Notes: generated from the sequence alone by a model not told the origin. A stretch of DNA of 64,000 nucleotides from Porites lobata (GCA_942486035.1 CALNXK010000034.1:3015001-3079000); one strand, 5' to 3'; counted from the stretch's first letter, positions 25,738-40,700 are shown. Numbers and translations are program-made.

Positions 25738-26553
25738 CAATGTAATGCCGGCGGGGGGAGGCAGGGCATAGGGTGGGGATTTGACTTTTTTCAAAAATTT
25801 GCAATCAAATTCCCAGCCCACGGGCAAATCATTCCAGTCAAATGCAACCAAATTTCCCCACCCCAGGCTGCACATTGCTGTCAATCCCAAGGCAGAACCT
25901 AAGAAAGGTACAATAAAAATATCTCCAAATAAAACTCTGCAATCTTTTATAAACGTTCTGCATCACCAAAGATACATGTTCCTGTTACAGCTGCAATTAT
26001 ACGTTTTAACCATAATCCGTGTTACTCTGCGTAGAATACATAAACCTTTAGGAGAAAGTTCTTAGTAAAGGGTACAAAGAAAGTCATTTTTATAAGTTTA
26101 CAGTGATTGTAGCGAATGAGCCATACACTAATCAATTGTACTTGCAAAAATTGACTTGGTTTCTCTTTACTTCCGTTTACTTTGATACCACAGTATATTA
26201 AGAGGTTCAATTGATCAAAAACACGCTAAAACAAACGAAATTTGAAGACAAAACAGTGAAATCTACTCAGCCTTCGCTTGTTCTCATTGGCCTCATGAAT
26301 TCCTGATCTTTCTCAAACCGTACGGCGCATGCGTGAAGCGTGGAAGCGGGAAACATATGTTCGGTCTCAGTCTTTTTCGTCCGAGTCGGCAGTCAAATAT
26401 CTCCACGTCGGGCGAAGAAAAAGATTCAAATATCCCCTCCCCCGGGAGAACAAGATCAGTCAAATGCCCTACCCCAGGGACAACAGAGACAATCAAATCC
26501 CCACCCCATGCCCTGCCTCCCCCCCCCCCCCGGCTTTACATTGATAGGTGCAT
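25738..26553. mobile_element. TIR element with about 58-bp ends
   Basis: ATGCACCTATCAATGTAA begins the left end and its inverted copy closes the right, followed inward by G/C-rich (A)GGCAGGGCAT and GGGGATTTGA blocks on both sides. About 816 bp with no transposase. A second inner pair of C-rich blocks is at 25855-25870 and 26430-26480. No clear duplication. Confidence 0.78.
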
Positions 26554-26859
26554 AAACATCTACTATCGAGGTTCTCCGAGAGGAAGTCGAACTCAGCAAC
26601 TCGCGTACTGCTTACGTTATGTACATTCCCAACACATTGAGTCTCACCTCGGCAAGAAACAACAGCAAGCAAAAATTCCAATAGCGTTTCTCTTCAGTCA
26701 ACTTCATTTTAATAATGTTACTTCACATGCTCTTTTTTACGGCGGCCATCTTGTTATGCGCAGTAAGAGATGCGCAGTGCAAAACCAGGGAATCACCTTA
26801 AGAGGATAATTGTGCATTTTCATGTCATGCTAAGAGCCTACAGTTAATATTGGAAATCG

Positions 26860-26921
26860 GCGCAACCTACCGATTAGTTAGTTATCTGCTAGAAGATAAC
26901 TGACTAATCTGTAGGTTGCGC
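26860..26921. repeat. Hairpin
   Basis: GCGCAACCTAC pairs with GTAGGTTGCGC, and the inner arms ATTAGTTAGTTATCT pair with AGATAACTGACTAAT. It is a compact near-perfect hairpin of about 62 bp. Confidence 0.75.
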
Positions 26922-27010
26922 GCGTAATGCATGATTTCCAGGAACAATGTCAAATCGGTTTCGTGTAACGGTGTATTTGTCGTTATTCACTTCAAAACAA
27001 TATAATAAAA

Positions 27011-27110
27011 CAATTATTAGATTCGGTTTTTGTGATATCCAGCTTCGGCTGATAACACTTACATCGACCTAGATTATTCCGGATATCACAAAAACCTCAA
27101 CCAATAATTG
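27011..27110. repeat. Fold-back element
   Basis: CAATTATT and GGTTTTTGTGATATCC at the left pair with GGATATCACAAAAACC and AATAATTG at the right, around a 40-bp loop. Non-coding. Confidence 0.75.
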
Positions 27111-27305
27111 CTTATTATCAAATCTATAGAAATAATAGACCCTGTTCCACTGCGCTGGCGCGAGTACAACAAAGTTGAGAGAGCAGAGCTCACATTCTGG
27201 AACCGAAACTCTTTTCCTGAGCGCAGCCTCTGGGAACGAGATTGTCTCGACAACATGGCTGTTCCCTACAGCGCACGACCACGGCCGGAAACATAAGACC
27301 CGAGG

Positions 27306-27520
27306 CCTTAGTGACAAGAGTGGAGGGACCTCACAGCTTTAGTATTTTGAGAACTAGGAGGATTAATCTTAACATACTTAGTCCTGGGTATCGCGAGGTC
27401 ACGGGTTCAAACCCCGTTGAAGTCCTGAATTTTTTTTTCAGGCTTCTTTACGCAATTGCATAAATTGCGTTCACTGCGACGATGGCGACGATCATTTCTT
27501 CATTTTCATACTTAGTCCCC
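27306..27520 (+). repeat. tRNA-derived SINE, family B, copy 2
   Basis: Contains the B-box-like GGGTTCAAACCCC followed by GTTGAAGTCCTGAA, a T-run, and the family tail with GCGACGATCAT and TTCTTCATTTT. It matches the copy at 11322-11460 in module order. The head is more degraded here. Confidence 0.7.
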
Positions 27521-27982
27521 AAACACAAACATAGTAACTATGCTCTCAAGTAGCTACTATGGAAAAACCGCGAACAAAAGAAGGACCTCTGGAATGTTAT
27601 TGTGTAGACCCTTAGGGGCAGCCATCTTGGTTTCAAATATACCGAGTTCAGCTTGGCGATGAGTATCTATCTACTTAGGGCGGAGATGGTTTGAGAGGAG
27701 GCATCATCTTATCTTAACGAGATACCACCGTATTTTAATCATGAGATAAGGGCAAACTGCTATGACGTTTAGGCGTTTATGTGTTCCTCCGGAATTTTAT
27801 GAGATTCCCCCGAAAAAAAGGAGTAACCGCTTCTTATTATACTACTGAGGGATGTCGAACACTGTCAGACAATGTTGGAACGGTCTGACCGGGGCTTTTC
27901 TAAAAAAAACTGAAAGTTCCATAAATTCCCAAAAATAAAAATTTTATAGGTATATAAGGACCGCATCCGATTTCCAACCTAT

Positions 27983-28088
27983 GTAGCCTGAATTTCATCC
28001 GATTACTTCGAGTCGTTATTACTCCCTCAGTAACGTCGTTGTTGAGAGGAGAAAACGACTCGAAGCAATCGGATGAATTTCAGGCTAC
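27983..28088. repeat. Fold-back element
   Basis: GTAGCCTGAATTTCATCCGA pairs with TCGGATGAATTTCAGGCTAC; CGACTCGAAG-type inner arms also pair. About 106 bp, almost fully self-complementary, no coding content. Confidence 0.8.
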
Positions 28089-28744
28089 GACTTATGTTAT
28101 TGGAGAAAATTGATTTAATAAGGCTGTTTTATAAATAGAAGGATTCCTTCACAACATGAAATCTAGTATTTTCAACTTTTTATTCATTTTGCTCATTATA
28201 TTTTTAATTGAAATGTATGAGTTAACAAAAAAAATTGAGGGTAGCTTCATATTTGATATAAAGAGTCGAATTAAATTTGAATAAATTTTGGCCCGCATAT
28301 ATTATTGAACGAATTTCTGGTATTTAATCAGGGTTGGAATTTATACTTCATTGTACAAACTGTGAATGAAAACAAATAATAAATCTCTATACATTGACTG
28401 TCTACGAATCAAGGGTTTGGTTATATTTGATACTGGCAAAGTATCAATATGGAGTGGACATTGTTTCTGGCTTTTAAACACCAGATGGCGCACTATTCAA
28501 CTCAAGGTTGGGTTGACCGGGGCAGACCCCACCTATCTATCTAGGACCCGATCCGACCAACGGTGTCCATCTCTGACAAAGTTGTAAGGACGTGAAAAGA
28601 ACCTACAATCGTTAATTGAAAAGTGGTTGGTGGTCTTAACGAGGAAGACATTACAAAATACTGTACATTGACTGAGAAAATTAAAAAAGGAATCACTGAA
28701 ATAATTTTTCGATAATTTCCATAAAAATAAATTAAGGTAACAAT

Positions 28745-31700
28745 TCAACTACAATTCCGAAGAATCAAAGTAAGTGTAACTAAAAAAAGTTCCCAAAGTC
28801 TTGGTAATCTAAAAGAATTTGCTACATTATAACTACACTTCATGCGAACGTTTTTCAGGGCTGGGCACTTTTCTTTCTTTTTCAAACTTGTTTGTGTTTC
28901 AATATGGGCACATGTGCCGTTCACGATACGAAATGCGCCTGCATCGTATACACGGTTACTAATATGGCAGTTGAAGTTGTAAAAGTACGACTGACGGTAT
29001 TCGCTCCAGTCCTCTATCACAAGTAAGTATAAATTAGTCTTGCGGAGAGCTGACAGGAAGAAGTTCCCGGATCGGCATGGGCCATCCACAGAGTCAGCAA
29101 TAATCCCATCGGGACCTGAAAAAGCACGTTAGAAACTCTAAGGCCCGGTTCAGACACCGTACTTTTCATGAGCCGAACCTAACACATTGAACTAAGTACA
29201 TAAAAAGATCGGCGTCTGAATCAATTAGGAACGCCTGTTTCAATTTGGAACAACTCAGCCGGTTTTTTTCGCCTAGCCTGGCCGGGACTTTCGAGTTGGA
29301 TCGACCTTGGAACGCCTTGGATTCAGTCGCCAAACATTTTATGTACTGAACCCTAATGCGCAAATTCTTTCAAAGTATTTTGCAGGGCTGTCAAAAAGTT
29401 TTTAAGTAGCAGGCTGCTAATGAATAGTAGGCGGCTTTGGAACTCGCACCAAAGGCACAAGTTCTTGAGGGCCAAGGCATCTAGGGACATTTAGAAAATC
29501 AGAGTCTCGGAAAAGCCACAGAATACATGCAAGACTAGGAACAAAGCCGTCGAAATGTCCCAGGCGTTCCACGACATCGCACGGTTCGAACGTTTCACAG
29601 ACCTAAAACCGTGTAAATATGAGTTCAATGTCATTCAAAACTGGGGAACGGATGCTTTACAAATTTTATTCGATGGCGCTTATTTTTTGTTAGCAGTTAT
29701 GGTAGAAGGAGGTGAAGGTATCCGGCTACCGGCCCTTATTGACAGCCCCGATTTTGTAAGCCGTTTGCCGGAATTGAGCATTTTTCTCCTTCTGAATTCA
29801 GGGGCACCCAACGTCAATTTTTGGAAAATATCTGTTCGGAAGACGATTTGAGATCTAGAATTTTCGGAACATTTGTTGTAAAATTTATTGCTTGCCTATC
29901 TCTCCTAGGATTTTCGAACATCCAAAAAATGGTATAATTGCCCATTTTTAACGGATTTTTACCCTTTGAAAGGTCACCTAGAATTTTCGGGAGCCTTTTT
30001 ATGGCTAAAATTTTCGAAAAGGTAAGTTTTGATCCCTATAATTTTCGGATCATAAGACTTTCAACCAGGAAATCCGAACACATTAAAAATTTTTAGGGGA
30101 TAAAAATATGCCTATATCTACTGTTTAAATACTAAAATACGTTAAACAATGCTGTGTTTGCGTGGTTTTAAACTATATTCTCGTTGGGTGCCCCTGTGAA
30201 TTTAGTTCGGCTGGAATTAAGATCGGCGTCTGAATCAATTTAGGCGGTCTAAATAATTTGGGTCGGCCATAATTAGAATTAGGTTCGGCTCATGAAAAAT
30301 TCGGCGCCTGGACCGGGCCTAAGCAAAAGAAGGTAAATAGACAAGATTCTTCAACTCTTCATTTATCCACCAAGCAATGGAAATCAACAAAAACAGAGTC
30401 AAATTTCAGGTTACTGTCACTTAGAGCTTTGCCGGTTTGAATTTGAAACTGCAAGTCTTACCGAGAACTGAGTCGTCCGAAGTGTAACCCACAACATCTT
30501 GAATGCAACCATACTCGTTCCTGAATGGTGGAATGGGTCCTCTGTTCTTGTAATAATCATCCTCTTCTTCAGGAGTTTTAACAATTCCTTCCAGTGTCAC
30601 CTATAAAAACAACGTCCGAGGACAAGATTATCCCTGAAGGAATAGATGGGACCCCTCAATCTTTAACGAAAACAAAGGGGCTGCATCATTCACTCCCAAA
30701 AACTCAAACCAATAGGGATTTAAGCAAAGACGACGGCAAGGGCAGCGAGAACGTCAACGCCACAATAGCTTTAGACCCCCTTTAAATTTTTGAACGGACA
30801 AAAACTTGCACGGACCTGCCTTTCGTTTACATGGAACCCGCGGAACCGTGCAAGTTTTTGAAATGCAAAAAGTACTGTAATCTGTAACAGAATTTGCACG
30901 GTCTCGTGTAAACGGGCTGCACAGGTAAAATTTCGTGTGTAAACGGGGTCTTTAAAACAACAACTTTGCACATGCATCACGCTTTTTTGTACATTTTTTA
31001 GCAATCACTGCAAGACTACGGCATGAAAGTGCTTAATTTCACGTTTTGTGGAGGACGTGAACATAAGAATCGACTTTCTTTTTCTTTTCATGAACTTCGA
31101 TACAGTCTTTTAGAATTAAAAACCGGAAAAATTTGCCAACATTTGACGCCGGGAACAGCAAACTAAACGAAATGGAACAACACGATAAAGTTTGAAGCAG
31201 CGCGAATTCACTTTTTAAGTGACGGGCTGACGGGATTGAAGAACACTATTGGGGACCCTCTACTAGGATTAAAAACTACTACTTTGCCCACCAGTGGTCC
31301 GCTGTAGTTACCACCAGCAGTAAACAGTCAAAATGATTAACGATGCAGAAATCTCCACCCTAAAAAAAAGCTATCATTACTGAAAACTCGACTTAACCAC
31401 TTACCTTAGGTGCGTACGGCGACACGCTGCAAATACCCTGAAAATCTACTCGCTTATTCGGAACGAAAAACTTGTGTTTGGTAACTAGCAGTTTCATGAT
31501 GTCTCCTTCTTTCCGTCCTAGGCTCACTCTTTCGTACTCGCGGGCGTCTGTGGTGCTGACAAGGAGAAAGTCTGGGTCTGTAACCAGATTAGCCACGTTG
31601 TCTACAAGGTAGCATCTATGGAAAGTCATCAAAAGTATGTGAAGTCAGGTTGGAGATGCACACAAGAAAAAAAGGCATATCAACAACTAATATTTGTCTC

Positions 31701-34700
31701 ACGTAATAGTAATAAGTAGGGAATAAATAAATAAATAAAATAAATAAATAATGATTTAGAGGTAGCACATCCAGTAAGTGGTTCTCGTCTATCTGATTCC
31801 GGGTCGAATTGGAATTTGGAACTGTTGGTTTTTGAGGAGAGGGGAAAACCGGAGAACCTAGAGAAAAACCTCTCGGAGCAAAGGACAGAACCAGCAACAA
31901 ACTCGAAGGACACATGTCGACGCCGAGATTTGAACCTGCGTCACATTGGTGGAAGGCGAGCGCTGTCACCAATGCACCATCCCTTGCTCCGCCTTTGCGG
32001 GCAAGATCCTCAGAAGGTCAAAACGCCCTTGTTCTAGCGCTGTACATCACGTTAATTTTATGACACGTGATAGAGGGTCGAAACGCGCGTGATCAGATTA
32101 CGTTCTATACATTCCATTCATTCTTAGTGCGGGAAGTCTAAACTAATGCTGTTTACATATGTGCCACGCATGCGTAATCGCAACCAAAAACTAAGGATTT
32201 CCGATCCCGCAGCATTGCAAACTATATGACATCTGAGGGCAACAGTGCACTGTTACCTGACAATGTTGACCGCTCGTCGAGATTTACTTTCGTAAACTTA
32301 TACACGTCAAAGTATTTATTGGAAGGCTTTCTAAGAAATCACTCAATGACTTGTGTCGGAACCAGTCATAAAAGTAAGTATTTAATGTTTTTTAACCTTC
32401 CTCCACATGCCCGTGAATCGTTACATGTTATCAGTGCTCTAATCCTGAAAACAGTAGGAACTACGACAGGGAAACCTTGGATGAATACTTTGAAGAATAT
32501 AACATGCAACAGATCCGCATCTCGCAAGAAGAGATGATAGGAAACGCGGAAACAAAAGCAATATTTTTTTTAACGTACTTGACACAACATTTCGTACCTT
32601 GTTTGACATAAATGTTCACCGTCAGGACAAGTGTAGTTCATTCCACAGGATCTCTCTTCTCCTGAGCTGTTAAGCAGTCCGTACACACGTCGATGAAAAT
32701 CGTTGTACAAGATATCCAGGGCGGTGACCGCTTCTACTCGATCGCCGGCGCACAAGGAGCGGTTACCAGGATATGCTCGACATTTGCCGGAAATACACTG
32801 AACATCGCTACAAAATCAAAAAGAGAAATAGAGAATATTAAGAAGTTCGAACGAACAACAGCGCTGACGGGAGAAGCAATAAAACCACCACAAAGCTTTA
32901 ATAAGCGAAAATGCGCAATGTACATTTTTGTCGCATTAATTGCAAAACAACACTCTGTTATCATATTCAAGTTTTTATGGAGAACTTCAACTTTTCTTTC
33001 TGTTCGTGAAGTCGACTGCAATTTTAAAAAAATCTCGCGTTTCTTGTACAATTGTATCACACAAGTCAAAATAAGGAAATTAAAACATCCCCGCTTTTCT
33101 GGGCGTAGAACTCGTGGTTCTGTTGTGAATATCTGCCAAATTCAAAGGACCAATTTTGTTTATCTGCTTAATCCTGCAATTCGCTTTTTACGTCAGCAGC
33201 ATTTTGCCGAAATTTCAACATCTTTCCTGTAAATGACAATTTTTGGAGAGGAGAAGTTTTCTTCTACAAATTTTTTTTAACGTGAACTTCCAACTGGACT
33301 TCTTCTCGCTCCAAATACATTTGTACACCTTCGTTTAACGAACACGTAAACTACCAATATTACGTAGGTCTCTTGAAAACGTGCCTTTTGCAGGGGCAGC
33401 CTCCTCGAATATTTTCCAGGCTATCGCAACTGATGTCAGACGCGTTTTTAGGTAAAGCCTGGAAAACTGCTTCTGATATGGTGATAACTTTGCCAATTCC
33501 ATTTGCATCCATATATGCATTAGATACGGCTGTTTTGGAGGGGTTCACAAGGGCACGATGGTACCATGGGCGCCTGAAAGATTAAAACACAAAAGTAAAT
33601 CAACTACAACTGCTTTCAAATGGCCGCCTGAAGAAGTTTAGTTCAAAGTTCTCAGTTCTAAGTTCAAAGTTACGTTTTTGATTAAATGTATTTCAGATTT
33701 TTTCGTTTCAAAGTTGCAAGATAAAACTAAAACTAGCAAACATTAATTTTTTTTCACAGTACTTTTTACTGTTCGTAATAAAAGTCTGTAGCCAAGTATT
33801 TCTGATCTCCATGAAGATATAATGGATTCTACAAAAAATTAAATTGAGGACGGTGAAAGAGTCAAGCATGAGATATGTTCCGTTTACACTAAAGCATGTT
33901 TTCTGCTTCATTAAAATCCCACCGACAATTTTTCAGTCGGCTATACAAATTTAGCTCAACATGATGGCCTAAATGAACCTTAGTTGAACCGTAAGTAGAA
34001 CTACGTTTTTCGGTTTCTGACTTTCATGTTGTTCAAGCTGGTTTAAATTAAACACGCTTTGTTAGTGTGAATGAGGTATTAGTATTAGTCACTCGATTAC
34101 AGTCAAACCAGGTCAAGCGTTCCCGTCGCTAACGAACTAATGAATTCATTCACGGAAAAATGATTTCGTTTGTTGATTCAATAATCCATTCCTAAAATGA
34201 ACAATCCAATAGTCCGTATTTAGCCTCGATTCCATAATCGAATGTTGATTCGATTACTGTTTTTTGAAAAATTACACTTTCCACAAGTTGACCTCAGAAT
34301 TTTGTTTTTTCCTCTTTTTTTTCTGAGAGTCGAATGCTGGCGAGTTCTGAAGTTCAAACCCAAACAAACTGTTACATGTACGCCAGTTTGCTGCCAATAA
34401 TCAGTGCAATAGACCTAGGCCTGACCTGTTAGAAAACACGACGGTCAAACTGAGGTCAGTGTATGTGCGGTGATTGGTGGATTTCGATCCTCGGCCTTTG
34501 TTAGTTTCTTTGCGTTTGCGGTCTGTCTATTCTAGCTGTTATTTTGATTAAAGGCAATGAAAAACGCAATCGTAAACGGCAGGAAAAGGGAAGCAAATAC
34601 GATTGAACACAACAGACAAGAATAAAGAACAGGTAGATTTTGTTCATAAACCAAATCAACATTTGATTATTGAATCGAGGTACAATTTGACCGTTGGATT

Positions 34701-37700
34701 ATTCATTTTATGAATGGATTATTGAATCAACAAACGAAATCATTTTTCTATTCATGAATTCATTAGTTTGTTAGCGACGGGAACGCTTGACCTGGTTTGA
34801 CTGTAATAATATCTAAAAAACACCATATTGCTTTTTTCAATAACTGAGTCAATTCACTCGCACTAATTGGTCGAGAGCTATGGTCTATGAAAGTAAAGGC
34901 CAAGGACGAAATGATAGCGTAATTTGTTTTTCTCTGTCCCCGCATGCAGTTTTCTAAGAAACATCCTGGAGTTCCACTTGAGGTTTGAACATTGACGTCA
35001 TTTCTGTGGTATATTTAACGAGTATAGTACATAAAATTCTCAGCTCAAGCGAGTTTAAAATATGCCACCAGAATAACTTTTCTTTTTCCTTATGTGGTAT
35101 ACTCTTACTTGGTAGGGTCGAACAACTTTCTTGACCGGTGGCCTGGATACGAGCGGAAAACACCACTTTGCGTCCCAACATATGTCCAGGGAACATCTTT
35201 TAAAATGTCACTCGAGCGATTCTTCCACGTCTTCTCGATCAACGAAGTGATTTCTACATCCGGTCTGCAAAGAACAGATGAAGCAAAATGCAGCCGCATT
35301 TACAAAATCTGATAGAATGCACAATGAATTTGACTGAAACAAATAGTGTCCCTCGTGGCTGAGAAAGGTGGAACTAGTATATTGGACACCATATGGCTCT
35401 CTCCCTTCACTTTCCACATTAGCATATCACAACTATCTCGGCGGCGAAAAACCTCAATTTGGTAGACGGATGAAAGCGTAGGCTGAGTGCAGACGTCTGC
35501 TACATCTCTGGCTTGGAGGACGTCTGCCAGCAGGCTACTGAAAGAGTGCACATGCAACTAAGCAGATGACGTGAAGCTCGAACAAACCAATATGTGTCGA
35601 AGATACAATCAATTCCAGAATGGTTATGACACTTTTGCCTAGAGAGCACTTTTATACTTTCAAGCGCCTCAAAAACAAAAAATAATAATAATAAAGAAAT
35701 AAAGAAAGAAAGAAAGAAAAAAGAGAAGAAATCGAATACAAGGGATTCTTCCCCACTCCCTGATACCAAGTTGTTATTTAGCATAGCCCGGAACGTATTT
35801 GCGCTTCTTTCTAGTCTTCCACGTTCTGCGATCGTAGCTCAAGCCAGCTTAGGATAAGGTAACAAAAGTTCACAGTGAATGACATGGCAGCAAAAAACAT
35901 CGTCAAATTGTAAAGAGATCTCTTCCAGATACTGTCCCTCGGAAAAGCTAATCAAAACAAATTATTGATACCTCACAGAAGCTCTGATCTGTCCGTGAGG
36001 GCAGCCAGTGTTATTGTCTAATCTGTTCAAAAAGCGGTGTGCAGCAATGACAATATCACTGCTGTTTTCCCTGAATAGAAAACTGTTGGGGTTACAGTAC
36101 GTCTTTGGACTCAGCATCACAGTGGAAGCTTCATAAGTCACGTAAATATCAGGGAACATTGGCAGGTTGTACTGTACATGAAGGCCCGTGAACAGGTCAC
36201 CAAGCACCTACAATAAAGAACGGGAAACAATCCGTCATGATCACTTCAACACTATCGTCTACTTTTGTACTCGTCCGTTGCACCCACCCTATCGTCTACT
36301 TTTGTACCCGTCCGTTGCACCCACCTCCTTCACTTCAGAAGAGTTGTACGACTCAATGTTAGCGTAGTAGTTGACCGGGATAGTGGATCCCTGCGGTGGT
36401 GACGCTGGTCTGCGGTATAGCTTATCGGAATCTGCGAGGTTGAAGGCAAACACATATTCAGAGTCTTTGATTGACGTGTAATAGTAGGTGGAGGGCAGGG
36501 TGACAAGCATCACGCCATCTTGGAAATCTCCTTTTGGGATGCTTCTAATGGCATCTTCAATCCTGAGGGAGCCTGTTTTTCTGTCCATCATGGATTTGAC
36601 CACTGTGTTGAACTCGACTGGTTTGCCATTGCGCTGTTCAAGAGTGCTGATAGGAATAAAAATTGGATCATCGACGAGCTAAAAAAGAACAAAATAACGA
36701 GGTCAACAAGAAACACAACCCCGAACAAATATATTGTAGTTATCTGTGATGGTCTAGGGCAGAGCCTCCAGTGCTTTTGTCGGTGAGTAGACCCGTTCCT
36801 CGCTCGGCCAAAAGTGGGAAGTTAAGCCAAGAAGGAATCGCATTTTAGATCAGGAAACGAAAATACAGATGATAACTCCAAGAAAAACACGACCAAAGAA
36901 AACTTAAATTTCACCATTTCCGCAAGTATGGAAGGAAGGGATTGTTGTATAACATAAATCGGCGACTTTCCTTAGGGGCCACGAAAATTAGCAAGCGGCC
37001 ATAACAGCTGTTTCATAAAAGTTGATTGTTGTTAAACATATTCAGCACATGAGCATACGGAGTGAGTGGGTGGAAAAGTCTTCCGCATCAATCGAGTTCG
37101 ACTTATTGACTTGCACTAATTTTAGACTAACCTGCGTCAAGATCATATGTATTCTAGCTACGATCGAGCGCTCTTGACTATTTTTGCACCGCAACCTTCC
37201 GCCTCCGCAAAAAAAAAAACTTCCGCGCTAGATATAAAAACCACGCCTGATCGCTCGTTAGATTCTACGCATTTACGACTTTGGTAACAAGCACTGGTTA
37301 TGCGAGTGATCTGATTCACAAGGCACTTTAACTTTGTTCTAAGGAAAAAGAGTCAGATGATCTTATCACTCAAGTCTTTAGACGATGGCCACTTTAAATT
37401 GTTTTCGTTATCGGTCATCACGTAAGAGTATCACTGTGGCGGGCTTCCTTTCAATATTACCCACAGGCGAGTTATACAAATAATAAAGAAAATATTTATG
37501 TCAGGACAGTGCTTCCTTCAAAAAACATGGCTCAGTTTCGACGTTCATTAAATTAAGCCGACGGACAAAAACGCTGTGGTTCTCAAACATAAAAAAGTGC
37601 AATTAATTTTTTCCTTTTTGTCCGTTGTCAGAAAAGCCAAAAAATGCAAAAGTGACATCACGAAATTTTCACAGAAAAAACTATGCAAAAATTATTTCAC

Positions 37701-40700
37701 TCTCTACCATCCTTTTAATAATTTTCATTTTTCCTATGTTGGTGTCTTGACTATAGAAGGACATCATTTCAACATAAATGGTTGATAATGACTTGGGTAT
37801 AGGTGATTCTCATTTTAAAGCATGCAGATGGGTACTATAATTTATGACTACAAGAGCGAACGCTTAAGTGCTCTCCAGTTGCAAAGTTTTTCCCTATGAA
37901 GGCTGGTGCTGTTTGTAAGTGAAACCATAAAGTGTTAATCGTATTCATATCGAAGCCATTGCAAGGTAATTTTAATATTTTATGTTGTATTTGCCCTAAC
38001 ATCTTTTGTTTCTGGGTGACATCCTAAGGCAGAGACCATTTTAAATGAAAGCTACTTAACACATTAAACAATTCTCTCAGTAAAATTCTATTCAACTTCA
38101 AATATACACCAAAAGCAACAATTTATCGCTTCACTTGTAAGCCGAACAAATTTTGACAAGTCTTAACCACAAAGTGGTTAATTCATTATCGCCTGGATAG
38201 CGCTTTCTAACCTTCATAAAATATTACCGACTTAAAACATGGATTTTCTTCGAGTAAAACAAGTTTCTTTAACACTGAACACTGTTAAGCATCAGTAAAC
38301 GTTTCTACGTTTAAAAATGAGTGAATTGACAAGAGGACAAATCACCTTCGATGAAATACCATAGGTCCAAAGAACATTGATATGTAAACAATTTTCCTTG
38401 TTTGCTTTGAAGTGGCAGCTGGGATTAAATAGAAATATAATTTGGGCAAGTAAGATGAAGTCGCACCTTGATGAAAAAATGGAAATCCTTCTTGACGCTT
38501 TTACTCGAAGCAGACTTTTCAATAAAACAATTTAAAGGTACTAATTACGCTTTCTACTATTCATCAGACATGCGGTCTGTTATTCAACATCAGGTTGATA
38601 ATCTCTGAATACAAATTAATTATCACGAAGGCACAGTTCGAGGAAAATTACGCAAGTCAAATAGTTCCCCATATTGCTATTATGTTCATTGAATAAAGAT
38701 ATATTATTTTCCCGCATAGTATGAAATATTCCTACGATCAACAAATTATCAAAACTCTCCTCCTCCTCCTCACATTTCATGTTAATATTGTTAGTTATCG
38801 ATACGGCGCATTGGTGGCATCTTTCATTTCCGGGTGTACGATCAAAACAATGTACTAAACCTTCATCTAATATCTCTGTTTTAAGAGTAACACTTCCCGT
38901 GACTCGACTGGAATAGAGAGTAAAGTCGACTTAAATATAACCATTAACTTTTGAGTAGTCTTCCACTTAAACGATAACAACAAATGGTATGGATCGCTCA
39001 CGCAGTTGCCCCGGGAGAAAACACACAACAAGAAAAGTGGAGTATATTCATATGTTAATTGCGAGGGTGCAGTGACAAACTGATCGTCGTTAGCAAGTCA
39101 AAAGAAAAAAATGAATACCCACGCCGCACCAAAGTCGATCGCTTCATTTGAATAGTACTATATTTACAAAACTATCCAACCATATACGGCAAATAGAGAT
39201 TACAAAAGGAAACAGAACGTTGGGGAGTCGCAGGTGAGGTTCTGGGTTATTAGGCACGACAGTACACGATAACTGGAGAAAAGTTACGGCGAATTTCAGT
39301 TTAAAAGCTTACTTATGTTTTGCGGCAATGTAAAAAGCGGCAAGCCAAAGAAGAACTACTGAGTTTCTCATTTTGACGTTATGTCAGGAAATTCCACACA
39401 TGATGGTCTTTATTTAAGTGGAGACGCTATCGTTTTGTATTTTATGTCAGTGTTAGGGGTACTGGCAAACGCTTTCGCAATTCTGGCCTCAGCCAGACTA
39501 TTACAGCGACAGCCTCTCAGCCCGAATGTGTTTGTACTGGGTTTGTCGTGCGTAGACCTTATCTCGATAACACTGTTCTCAATACCATCCTGGATTTGTT
39601 ACACAAACAGTCAATGGATAGGTGGAAAGAGACTTTGCGATTTCCAAGGTTTCGTGTTTCTGTTCTCAACGCTTTGTTCGGCGTTTTTAGCCATGTCCAT
39701 GGCTGTGGACCGTTACATCGCCGTAACAAGACCGTTTTTTCACCGCAAAACCATGACGGTTAACAAAGCGAAAATTCTTCTTAGTGTCACAATTTCAGCA
39801 TCTTTAATCGTCTCTCTTTTCCCGCTCTTTTCGTTTGGAAGCTTCGTGCAAAATTTGCGAGGGACTTTCTGCACTGTTAATTGGTTTCCTCAGAACGCTT
39901 CCGACCGCGCGTTTTGCGTTTTTTACGCCGTTCTTGGAGGACTACCTGCCACTGTGGTCTTATTTTGCAACATAACGGTTATCTGGGAACTTTTTAGGAG
40001 CAAACAAAGACGAATTTCTGTCACGAACATGATTGTACCCGGAGTTAATAGACGTGCTATGTATCCGGCTAAGGGTTCAGAGCGCGTTGAAGACACGGAA
40101 AAACAATTTTCAAGAACGATGGTGCTCATTTCAGTGGTATATCTCTTGGGATGGATACCTTTTACGGTAAGAAATGAGTACTAGAGATCAGTCATGATTC
40201 ATCACTTTTTATAGCCAATGCAGTTTTGTTGCAAGGGAACCAAGCAACCTGGCCCCAGTTGTTTAAAAGCTGGATAGAGCTATCCATCGGATAAATCTGT
40301 ATCCAGTGGATACGTATTAGGGAAACCAATTGCACTACCCACTGGATAAAGATTTATATGGTGGAGAGCGCTATCCACCTTTTTAACAAATGGGGACTGC
40401 TCCCTATGCAACAAAGCCGCAAATTTGTCCGACTGTCATCATGACACGAACACGAATGGAAGTTAATACTCAGTGGTTGAGGCATTTATACGTCATTGTC
40501 CGGCAAAGCATTAATACTTTATTATCCGGCATCCTACACTTTATCACTAGCGCCATGAAACGAGGCATAGAACGCAACGTATGGCTTAACCGGTACATAG
40601 CTTGCTAGAAAAGAAAAAGAAACATTTTTCCTTATACTCGATTCACAGATCGGGGAGTCAAAAGGGATGCATTTGCAAACTAAGGATAAAGTGATCCGTA

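Larger units (their letters stand above)
24646..28744. other. Intergenic region between zinc-finger gene 5' end and alpha2/delta 3' end
   Basis: No gene is supported. The region contains a TIR element (25738-26553), three fold-back hairpins (26860-26921, 27011-27110, 27983-28088) and a SINE (27306-27520). The remainder is AT-rich with no recognisable coding motifs. Confidence 0.6.
29142..30319. mobile_element. TIR element with TAA duplication, hosting two further elements
   Basis: Ends GGCCCGGTTCAGACACCG and its diverged inverted partner, with the inner block CATGAGCCGAACCTAA inverted on the other side. TAA flanks it (29139-29141 and 30320-30322), as in PIF/Harbinger insertions. The hAT-like elements 29383-29750 and 29799-30196 lie inside. 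Located in the last alpha2/delta intron. Confidence 0.78.

Noticed and set aside
26333..26809. 158-residue plus-strand frame
   Set aside because: It covers the right inverted end of the 25738-26553 element including its poly-C tract; composition is low-complexity and no domain is visible.
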